From an uncultured Muribaculaceae bacterium (GTDB taxonomy: Bacteria; Bacteroidota; Bacteroidia; Bacteroidales; Muribaculaceae), in assembly GCA_947386115.1 (NCBI GenBank), contig CANDNO010000003.1, positions 1 through 64,000 of the forward strand: a stretch of DNA of 64,000 bases, in the 5' to 3' direction. Positions 57,477-64,000 of this stretch are shown in pieces. Within the stretch, counting starts at the first letter, position 1; each line of letters starts with the position of its first letter. Made by a program: the position numbers and the translations under genes. The notes beneath the pieces were generated by a model. That model was not told where the DNA came from. It saw only the letters and a program-made list of their open reading frames with translations, and made no database searches.

Positions 57477-58973
57477 ATGGAAATATCCCTGCCCAAGGCC
57501 AACGAGCAGAAAATGACCAACTATCGCTGGATTATCTGCGCAATGCTGTTTTTCGCGCTCGTTATCAACTATCTTGACCGCCAGGTGCTGTCGCTTACAT
57601 GGAAGAATTTTATCGCGCCGGAGTTTCACTGGACCGATGCCGACTATGGCATCCTGACGGGTGTATTCTCGGTAGTATATGCCGTGGCAATGCTTTTTGC
57701 CGGCAAACTGGTAGATAAACTCGGCACCAAGAAGGGTTACATCGCTGCTATCGTGGTGTGGTCGACAGGCGCCTGCCTGCACACGGTTTGCGGAATACTT
57801 ACGAACGGTTTTGTAACGGGCGACTGGATATGGTCGTTTGCCGGCGCACGCGAACACTTGGAATCGTCGATGCAGGCCGTGCCCGCTCTGGCTATGTCGG
57901 TAACGACGGTGAGCGTGTGGCTGTTCCTTGTGGCCCGCATCGTACTGTCGCTGGGCGAGGCCGGTAACTTCCCCTGCTCTATCAAGGCTGTTGCCGAATA
58001 TTTCCCGAAGAAAGACCGCGGTTTTGCCACCGGCGTTTTCAACTCGGGCTCACAGATAGGCGCCCTGCTCGCTCCGTTCACCATCCCGTTGATCGCCGCC
58101 CACTATGGCTGGGAGATGTCGTTCTTCATCATAGGCGTGCTGGGCTACCTGTGGATGGGCGTATGGCTGTTTGTGTACCACACCCCGCGCGAGAACAAGA
58201 AGGTCAATGCGGCCGAGCTCGCATATATCGAGCAGGACAACTGCGAGGACGCTTCGCTTAAGAGCGAGTCGGTGAAAGCCGAGGTTGAAGAGAACCGCGA
58301 GGCACGCGTGGGCGTGTTCAAGGCGTTCACTTTCCGCCAGACGTGGGCCGTAATATTCGGCCGTTTCCTCCCCGACTCGGTGTGGTGGTTCCTGCTGTTC
58401 TGGGCCCCGGCATTTGTCGACGAGGTCTACGGCTACGGATCGTCGACCACCGAGGGTATGCTCGCCGTGTTTACAATCTATCTGATCTCGATGCTGTCGC
58501 TCGGCGGCAGCTACCTGCCTACATTCTTCATCAACCGCAACAAGCTTAACCCCTACTCGGGCCGCATGAAGGCGATGCTCATATTTGCGCTGTTCCCGCT
58601 GCTCGGTTTCGGCGTGATGCCCCTCGGACGCCTGTCGATGTGGTTCCCGGTGATTATCATAGGTATCATGGCGGCCGCCCACCAGAGCTGGAGCGCCAAC
58701 GTATATAACGTAGTGAGCGACATGTTCCCCAAAGCAGTCGTTGCCACAGTGACCGGCGCTGCCGGACTGGCGAGCGGACTGGGTAGCTTCATGTCGAACT
58801 ACGGTGCAGGACAGCTGTTTACCTACGCCGGCGATGTCAACATGCAGTTCATGGGCTTCGAGGGCAAACAGGCCGGCTACATGATTGTGTTCATTGCCGC
58901 CAGCCTCGCCTACCTGTTGAGCTGGACGCTGATGAAGCTGCTCGTGCCCCGCTATAAGCTTGTAAAGCTTTGA
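57477..58973 (+). CDS. MFS hexuronate transporter, ExuT-like
   Basis: A 498-residue inner-membrane symporter of the anion:cation (ACS) branch of the MFS, taking up glucuronate or galacturonate. The opening NYRWIICAMLFFALVINYLDRQVLS and GEAGNFPCSIKAVAEYFPKKDRGFATG are typical of ExuT/UhpC-like sugar-acid carriers; 12 TM segments. The loop between TM6 and TM7 (about 240-290) is long and charged. I chose ATG 57477 over a GTG at 57426. uxaC, uxuA and an SDR follow, which supports the substrate. Confidence 0.88.
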   Translation: MEISLPKANEQKMTNYRWIICAMLFFALVINYLDRQVLSLTWKNFIAPEFHWTDADYGILTGVFSVVYAVAMLFAGKLVDKLGTKKGYIAAIVVWSTGACLHTVCGILTNGFVTGDWIWSFAGAREHLESSMQAVPALAMSVTTVSVWLFLVARIVLSLGEAGNFPCSIKAVAEYFPKKDRGFATGVFNSGSQIGALLAPFTIPLIAAHYGWEMSFFIIGVLGYLWMGVWLFVYHTPRENKKVNAAELAYIEQDNCEDASLKSESVKAEVEENREARVGVFKAFTFRQTWAVIFGRFLPDSVWWFLLFWAPAFVDEVYGYGSSTTEGMLAVFTIYLISMLSLGGSYLPTFFINRNKLNPYSGRMKAMLIFALFPLLGFGVMPLGRLSMWFPVIIIGIMAAAHQSWSANVYNVVSDMFPKAVVATVTGAAGLASGLGSFMSNYGAGQLFTYAGDVNMQFMGFEGKQAGYMIVFIAASLAYLLSWTLMKLLVPRYKLVKL

Positions 58974-59017
58974 GGGTAAGTTTGAATTCAACTATATTCA
59001 ATTTAACCTCATTCGAT

Positions 59018-59044
59018 GAAACATGCCGCAGGCATGTCCCTACG
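59018..59044. repeat. REP-like palindromic element, copy 2
   Basis: The reverse complement of the element at 38262-38288 with one difference in the loop (ACATGCC, GCA, GGCATGT). It lies in the 137-base gap between the transporter gene and uxaC. Confidence 0.75.
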
Positions 59045-59110
59045 TCGGGGTGACGCTGATTTCTCTGATAACTTCTTACAAATCAAAACATATTCTGATA
59101 AAAGCAATAT

Positions 59111-60517
59111 ATGGAACAACCGTTAATTCATGATAACTTCATGCTGCACAGCGATACAGCCCGGGAGCTGTATCACCGGCATGCGGCCAAAATGCCTATA
59201 ATCGACTATCACTGCCACCTGTCGCCGGCACTGATTGCCGAGGATTACCGCTTCGCCGACATCACCGAGCTGTGGCTATCGGGCGACCACTACAAGTGGC
59301 GCGCCATGCGTGCCAACGGTGTGGACGAACGTTACATCACCGGCGACGCCTCGCCGCGCGAGAAGTTCAGAAAGTGGGCCGAGACGGTTCCTTACACGAT
59401 GCGCAACCCGCTGTACCACTGGACTGCGATGGAACTCAAGACCGCATTCGGCATCGACACCCCTCTCACCCCCGAGACAGCCGACGAAATCTTTGACGAG
59501 TGCAACCGCCAGCTCGCCTGCCCCGACATGACCGTGCGCGGACTGATGCGCCGCTACAATGTCGAGATCGTATGCACGACCGACGATCCCATCGACTCGC
59601 TGGAACACCACAAGGCAATAGCCGAGTCGGGCTTCGAGATACGAGTGCTGCCGGCATGGCGTCCCGACAAGGCGATGGCCGGCGCTCCCGCGGCCGCATA
59701 CAAGGAATATATAGCCCGACTGGGAGCTGCGGCATCGATCGACATCACCGACTACAGCTCGCTCATCGCTGCGCTGCAGAACCGTCACGATTTCTTCGCA
59801 TCGCGCGGATGCTCGGTGGCCGACCACGGACTGAGCCGTGTGCCCTGGGCTCCATGCTCGGCCGAGCGTGCCAACGAGCTGTTTGTAAAACTGCTGTCGG
59901 GCACCGATCTCACAGCCGAGGAAGCCGAGCAGTTCAACACCCACCTGCTCCTCGACCTGTGCCGCATGAACGCCCGTGCCGGCTGGGTGCAGCAGTTCCA
60001 CTTCGGCCCGATGCGTAACGTCAATGCACGCACGTTCAAAGCTCTCGGGCCCGACACCGGCTTCGATACCATAAGCGACTGGAAAGCCGCCGAGGCCATC
60101 GCCCAGATACTCAATGCCCTCGATGCCGACAACCTGCTGAGCAAAACGATCCTGTACAACATCAACCCGAGCGACAACACCTGGGTGGCAGCCATGACAG
60201 CCAACTTCCAGGACGGCCGCACGCCGGGCAAAATACAGATGGGCGCCGCGTGGTGGTTCAACGACCAGCTCTCGGGCATGAAAGCTCAGATGGACGCACT
60301 GTCGATGCAGGGCCTGCTGAGCCGATTCGTGGGCATGCTCACCGACTCGCGCTCGTTCGTGTCGTACACCCGCCACGACTACTTCCGCCGCCTGCTGTGC
60401 GACACCCTGGGCAACGATGTGGAGCAAGGACTTATACCACGGTCACAGATCGACCGCGTGGCCGGCATGGTTGACGACATCTGCTACAACAACGCTAAAA
60501 ACTATTTTAATTTTTAA
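59111..60517 (+). CDS. uxaC: Glucuronate isomerase
   Basis: It isomerises D-glucuronate to D-fructuronate (and D-galacturonate to D-tagaturonate). It has 468 residues, the standard length. The amidohydrolase-like metal site is in DYHCHLSP near the start; VCTTDDPIDSLEHH and QFHFGPMRNVN are conserved. uxuA begins 19 bases after the stop. Confidence 0.95.
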   Translation: MEQPLIHDNFMLHSDTARELYHRHAAKMPIIDYHCHLSPALIAEDYRFADITELWLSGDHYKWRAMRANGVDERYITGDASPREKFRKWAETVPYTMRNPLYHWTAMELKTAFGIDTPLTPETADEIFDECNRQLACPDMTVRGLMRRYNVEIVCTTDDPIDSLEHHKAIAESGFEIRVLPAWRPDKAMAGAPAAAYKEYIARLGAAASIDITDYSSLIAALQNRHDFFASRGCSVADHGLSRVPWAPCSAERANELFVKLLSGTDLTAEEAEQFNTHLLLDLCRMNARAGWVQQFHFGPMRNVNARTFKALGPDTGFDTISDWKAAEAIAQILNALDADNLLSKTILYNINPSDNTWVAAMTANFQDGRTPGKIQMGAAWWFNDQLSGMKAQMDALSMQGLLSRFVGMLTDSRSFVSYTRHDYFRRLLCDTLGNDVEQGLIPRSQIDRVAGMVDDICYNNAKNYFNF

Positions 60518-60536
60518 TATAACCTCTCTTGAAATT

Positions 60537-61730
60537 ATGATGGAAAAAACATGGCGTTGGTTCGGACCCAACGACAAAATAACCCTTGACATGCTTCGAC
60601 AGATTGGTGTCGAAGGCATTGTAACCTCGCTCCACCACCTGCCCGCCGGCGTAGAGTGGACCGACGAGGAAGTGAACAAGATGAAAGACTACATCGAGTC
60701 GCACGGCCTGAGATGGTCGGTGGTAGAGAGCCTGCCCGTGAGCGAGTCGATAAAGTATGCCGGACCCGACCGCGACGAGCTCATCGAGCGCTACCGCCGC
60801 TCGCTCGCAGCGCTGGGCCGTGCCGGAGTCAAGACCATCTGCTACAACTTCATGCCCGTGCTCGACTGGGCCCGCACCGACCTTGACTATCCCAACGGCG
60901 ACGGCACGTCCAACCTGTACTTCAACCGCGGCGAGTTTGCCTATTTTGACATCTACATCCTCAAGCGTGAGGGTGCCCGCAACGACTACGACGAGGCTAC
61001 TCTCGAGCGTGTCGAAAAGCTGCGCGAGACCATGACGCCCGAAGGGGAGCAGCGTCTCGTCGACAACATCATCGTCAAGACCCAGGGCTTTGTGGGCGGC
61101 AACATAAGCGAGGACGACGACTCGCCCGTGCAGAAATTCCGCGACCTGCTGGCTCTGTACAAGGGAGTTGACGAGGCGACCCTGCGCGAGAACATGCGCT
61201 ACTTCCTGGCAGCGATCATGGACGTGTGTGACGAGTATGATATCAACATGTGTGTTCACCCCGACGATCCTCCCTTCCCCGTGCTGGGCCTGCCGCGAAT
61301 CATCACCTGCGCCGACGATGTCGAATGGCTGTACAAGGCTGTGGACAATCCCCACAACGGCCTGACATTCTGTGCCGGCTCGCTGAGCGCCGGCGCCCAC
61401 AACAACGTGCCCGAGATGGCCAAACGCTTTGCCCACCGCACGTGGTTCGTTCACCTGCGCAGCTGTCAGGTGTTGCCCAACGGCGACTTCAAAGAGGCTC
61501 CCCATCTGGGTGGCCGTGCCGACATCATATCGCTCGTGCGCACATTCGAGCACATCAATCCGGGCCTGCCCATGCGTGTTGACCACGCACCGCTCATGCT
61601 CGGCGACGAGAAGATGGGCTACAACGCCGGCTACTCGTTCCATGGCCGCATGCTGGCACTGGGCCAGGTGGAGGGCGTAATGGCAACCGTAGATCGTGAA
61701 ATACAGGAAGAAAAAGAACAGAACAAATAA
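60537..61730 (+). CDS. uxuA: Mannonate dehydratase
   Basis: It dehydrates D-mannonate to 2-keto-3-deoxygluconate. It has 397 residues from the ATG at 60537 (a second ATG follows directly). It opens MMEKTWRWFGPNDKITL; metal-binding residues lie in MCVHPDDPPFP, VHLRSCQ and MRVDHAP. A longer frame from 60417 would overlap uxaC and lacks family support. The SDR gene follows after 7 bases. Confidence 0.95.
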   Translation: MMEKTWRWFGPNDKITLDMLRQIGVEGIVTSLHHLPAGVEWTDEEVNKMKDYIESHGLRWSVVESLPVSESIKYAGPDRDELIERYRRSLAALGRAGVKTICYNFMPVLDWARTDLDYPNGDGTSNLYFNRGEFAYFDIYILKREGARNDYDEATLERVEKLRETMTPEGEQRLVDNIIVKTQGFVGGNISEDDDSPVQKFRDLLALYKGVDEATLRENMRYFLAAIMDVCDEYDINMCVHPDDPPFPVLGLPRIITCADDVEWLYKAVDNPHNGLTFCAGSLSAGAHNNVPEMAKRFAHRTWFVHLRSCQVLPNGDFKEAPHLGGRADIISLVRTFEHINPGLPMRVDHAPLMLGDEKMGYNAGYSFHGRMLALGQVEGVMATVDREIQEEKEQNK

Positions 61731-61737
61731 TGATAAT

Positions 61738-62553
61738 ATGAAAAATCAGCTTTTTTCGATAGATGGCCGCGTGGTGGTAATCACCGGCGGAACAGGCGTG
61801 CTGGGAGCGTGCATTTCGCGCTATCTCGCAGCAGAGGGTGCCAAGGTGGTTATCCTTGGCCGTCGCGCCGACGAGGGCAACGCTATTGTTGACGATATCA
61901 AGGCCGCCGGCGGCGAGGCTATGTTCCTTACCACCGACGTGCTCAATGCCGAGGTTCTCGAGCAGAACTGCAAGGATATCCTGGCTACCTACGGCCGCAT
62001 AGACGCCCTGCTCAACGCTGCCGGCGGCAACATGCCCGGCGCTACAATCGCCCCGACGGGCAATTTCTTCGACGTCGACGTGAGCCAGTTTGAGCGCGTG
62101 CTCAATCTCAACCTCACAGGCACCGTGCTTCCCACCCAGATTTTCCTCAAGCCCATGGTAGAAGCCGGTCGCGGCGCCATCGTCAACTTCTCGTCGATGG
62201 CCGCATTCCGCCCCATGACACGCGTGATGGGCTACGCAGCAGCCAAGGCCGGCATCAGCAACTTCACCGCATTCATGGCTACCGAGGTTGCCAAGAAGTT
62301 CACATCCAATATCCGCGTGAACGCCATCGCTCCCGGCTTCTTCCTCACCAACCAGAACCGTGCGCTGCTCACCAACCCCGACGGCTCGCTGACCGAGCGT
62401 GGCGCCGACGTAATTCGTCAGACCCCCTTCGGCCGCTTCGGCAGCCCCGAAGAGCTGTGCGGCACCATCCAGTACCTCATAAGCGACGCATCGTCGTTCG
62501 TCACCGGCACAGTAGCCGTAGTCGACGGCGGCTTCAACGTCTTCGCGATGTAA
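61738..62553 (+). CDS. SDR oxidoreductase, probable fructuronate reductase (mannonate oxidoreductase)
   Basis: A 271-residue short-chain dehydrogenase. The NAD(P) motif TGGTGVLG is at residues 16-23 and the catalytic pair is Y166 and K170 (YAAAK), with the Ser in NFSSM. By position between uxuA and the terminator it should reduce D-fructuronate to D-mannonate, as the SDR-type UxuB of Bacillus does; the classic long-chain UxuB is absent. A KduD-like role is possible. The start at 61738 is preferred to one inside uxuA. Confidence 0.88.
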   Translation: MKNQLFSIDGRVVVITGGTGVLGACISRYLAAEGAKVVILGRRADEGNAIVDDIKAAGGEAMFLTTDVLNAEVLEQNCKDILATYGRIDALLNAAGGNMPGATIAPTGNFFDVDVSQFERVLNLNLTGTVLPTQIFLKPMVEAGRGAIVNFSSMAAFRPMTRVMGYAAAKAGISNFTAFMATEVAKKFTSNIRVNAIAPGFFLTNQNRALLTNPDGSLTERGADVIRQTPFGRFGSPEELCGTIQYLISDASSFVTGTVAVVDGGFNVFAM

Positions 62554-62576
62554 CCCCCCTACCCCTACCGCATAAG

Positions 62577-62612
62577 AAGCCGCGCTCCCATCACCGAGCG
62601 CGGCTTTTTTGT
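62577..62612 (+). terminator. Rho-independent terminator of the hexuronate operon
   Basis: An 11-base perfect stem (AAGCCGCGCTC at 62577-62587, GAGCGCGGCTT at 62596-62606), an 8-base loop and a T-run, 24 bases after the SDR stop. Confidence 0.9.
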
Positions 62613-62772
62613 TTTAACTCATGTTCTTAAGATTAAGTATTCAGAGCCGGCAATTCTCAGAGACAAAAGTATAGCAATAAAACCACATAAATATTGCAAG
62701 CCACGCCATTAGTTAATACAAGTTAAAAAGCACGACATACAATACATCTCAATAAAATTCATTCTTAAACAG

Positions 62773-62804
62773 TTGGATTTAACACATACGTTACCTTATA
62801 TTTG
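62773..62804 (+). promoter_or_regulatory. Promoter of the T9SS sorting-domain gene
   Basis: TTG at 62773-62775, a 21-base spacer, TATATTTG at 62797-62804, 24 bases before the ATG. Confidence 0.7.
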
Positions 62805-62828
62805 CATAAACCATAAAAAACACGAATT

Positions 62829-63272
62829 ATGCTTAAATTGTTCAAATGTCACAAACGCTGTATAGTTTTATTTGCATTATTATATTTCAACATTAATGTT
62901 TGCTTCTCAACCATATTTGTAATAGAATATAACAAAGAAGGTAATCGAATTAATAGATCACTTCATACACCCGAAAGAATTAGTCCAAACCTTATTACTA
63001 CTCAGCACGAATCATCTACTGACTTGTCTATAGATGAAATATCTATTGAAATTGGACCAAATCCTACAACTAATCTAATTACTGTAAAAATAAATTCAAA
63101 TTCGGACGCTTTAGGGCAACTATGTATATATAACGTTACGGGAACTAAACTTTATGAAGCTCAAATTGAGTCTTATGCTACAATTGACATGTCTACTTAT
63201 TTGCCAGGAACATATATTGTGACATATTCCCAAAATGAAAATATATTTACAAAACGTATTATTAAAATCTAA
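62829..63272 (+). CDS. Small secreted protein consisting mainly of a T9SS type A sorting domain
   Basis: A 147-residue protein. Residues 1-28 are a signal peptide; about 29-70 a short polar linker; about 73-147 a type A sorting domain (IGPNPTTNLITVKI, LCIYNVTGTKLYE, LPGTYIVTY, final KRIIKI). This domain normally sits behind a large cargo and directs it through SprA; here there is almost no cargo. The gene is AT-rich, unlike the operon before it, and is 4 bases ahead of the SpvB/RHS-like gene, so they are probably co-expressed. Confidence 0.85.
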   Translation: MLKLFKCHKRCIVLFALLYFNINVCFSTIFVIEYNKEGNRINRSLHTPERISPNLITTQHESSTDLSIDEISIEIGPNPTTNLITVKINSNSDALGQLCIYNVTGTKLYEAQIESYATIDMSTYLPGTYIVTYSQNENIFTKRIIKI

Positions 63273-63276
63273 CGGC

Positions 63277-64000
63277 ATGAAAAATTTAAGTATCTTCTTT
63301 ACTCTATTTTTATATCCCTTATTTATTCATGCAGCAAATTATACAGCGAACGATTCTTTATCAACCAATTGGACTGATGAATATTGGGAACAGTATAATG
63401 ATTCATTAAAGCGTATCCTTTTCCCTACTATTCAGCCGTTACGATCAAATGCAACACTTGATCAAATCGATCAACCTGCTGAATACGGTATAAGATTTCC
63501 CATTGATACGACCAAAATTCGCTTTGATACAACCTTAATACGCCCGTCGGAACCATTCGAACCAGTTTTCCTAAACGATCTTCCCGGAAATATCGAAATT
63601 AATTCAAATACAAATTCGTTAGGCGCTAAAGTATATGAAGTACCTATCGAATGTTATACTGAAAATTGCAACATCTTTCCAGAAATAGCGCTCAATTATA
63701 ATAGTTTTCGTGGCAATGGCATTGCAGGCATTGGATGGGATATTAGCGGTATTTCTTCGATAACGCCAGTTAATCGTAATATCTATTATGACGGAATATG
63801 TAGTAGTATAGTACCCAATTCCGAATGTTCATTTATGCTTGATGGGCTTCGTCTTATAAAACAGAATAGTGACGCCTACGGAATAAACTATCAGACAATT
63901 ACAGACGGAATACGCGTACGTGCTTATAGGTCAAGGAATGATATTAGCTATTTCGAGGCTTATTATCCTGATGGCACCTATGCAAAATACACGCAAGCAT
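63277..64000 (+). CDS. SpvB/RHS-like secreted protein, 5' part (runs off the window)
   Basis: Open for 241 codons to the window end with no stop. A signal peptide is visible at residues 1-19 (ending FIHAA). A Thr/Pro-rich linker is followed from about residue 130 by FPEIALNYNSFRGNGIAGIGWDISG, the opening of SpvB/TcdB-type beta-propeller regions that precede RHS repeats in large toxins and wall-associated proteins. AT-rich like the gene before it. Whether it carries a toxin end or a sorting domain cannot be seen. Confidence 0.75.
   Translation, partial: MKNLSIFFTLFLYPLFIHAANYTANDSLSTNWTDEYWEQYNDSLKRILFPTIQPLRSNATLDQIDQPAEYGIRFPIDTTKIRFDTTLIRPSEPFEPVFLNDLPGNIEINSNTNSLGAKVYEVPIECYTENCNIFPEIALNYNSFRGNGIAGIGWDISGISSITPVNRNIYYDGICSSIVPNSECSFMLDGLRLIKQNSDAYGINYQTITDGIRVRAYRSRNDISYFEAYYPDGTYAKYTQA

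Overview
The window is a GC-rich chromosomal stretch from a Bacteroidales bacterium, most likely a gut member of the Muribaculaceae/Bacteroidaceae group. The evidence is the Bacteroidetes-type promoters (TAnnTTTG, often with TTG/TTTG about 20 bases upstream), type IX secretion genes (sprA, a plug protein, a C-terminal sorting domain), a fused nuoCD, a Complex I operon without nuoEFG, a Bacteroides-like M49 peptidase with HECLGH, and SDR-type uronate genes. The family placement is inference.

Layout. 1-20.4 kb: a small secreted peptide, ruvA, the giant T9SS translocon gene sprA, a small AT-rich membrane protein, an orphan XRE regulator, a Crp/Fnr regulator, miaB, a succinate/acetyl-CoA CoA-transferase, an outer-membrane barrel, then a tight run ung - T9SS plug - DUF3109 - degenerate M23 - tsaD - cinA and an unknown gene. 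20.5-38.2 kb: one 18-gene co-directional cluster, nuoABCDH-atpDCBEFHAG-nuoIJKLMN, in which a complete ATP synthase operon sits inside the Complex I operon between nuoH and nuoI. A terminator follows nuoN. 38.2-51 kb: a repeat-rich intergenic region, two solitary AAA-ATPase/PD-(D/E)XK paralogues on the minus strand, and between them dxr, rseP, an RlmI-like methyltransferase, a DPP III lipoprotein, a membrane pyrophosphatase and a CDF metal exporter. A likely 194-bp MITE lies directly before the start codon of the second AAA gene. 51-57 kb: a Bcr/CflA efflux pump and the leucine operon leuA-leuC-leuD-leuB on the minus strand. 57-62.6 kb: tandem repeats, then a hexuronate operon (ExuT-like transporter, uxaC, uxuA, SDR reductase). 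62.8-64 kb: a visibly AT-rich segment with a T9SS sorting-domain protein that has almost no cargo, followed by the beginning of an SpvB/RHS-like secreted protein that runs off the window.

How it fits together. The central cluster would couple an 11-subunit Complex I without the NADH module (donor unknown) to an F1Fo synthase whose c subunit lacks the Na+-binding residues. The pyrophosphatase downstream carries the residues of K+-dependent, Na+-pumping types. SprA and its plug form part of the T9SS export machine that could handle the sorting-domain protein at the far end. The uronate genes convert glucuronate/galacturonate toward 2-keto-3-deoxygluconate; the CoA-transferase fits succinate/acetate/propionate fermentation.

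No tRNA, rRNA, CRISPR array or intact insertion sequence was recognised.
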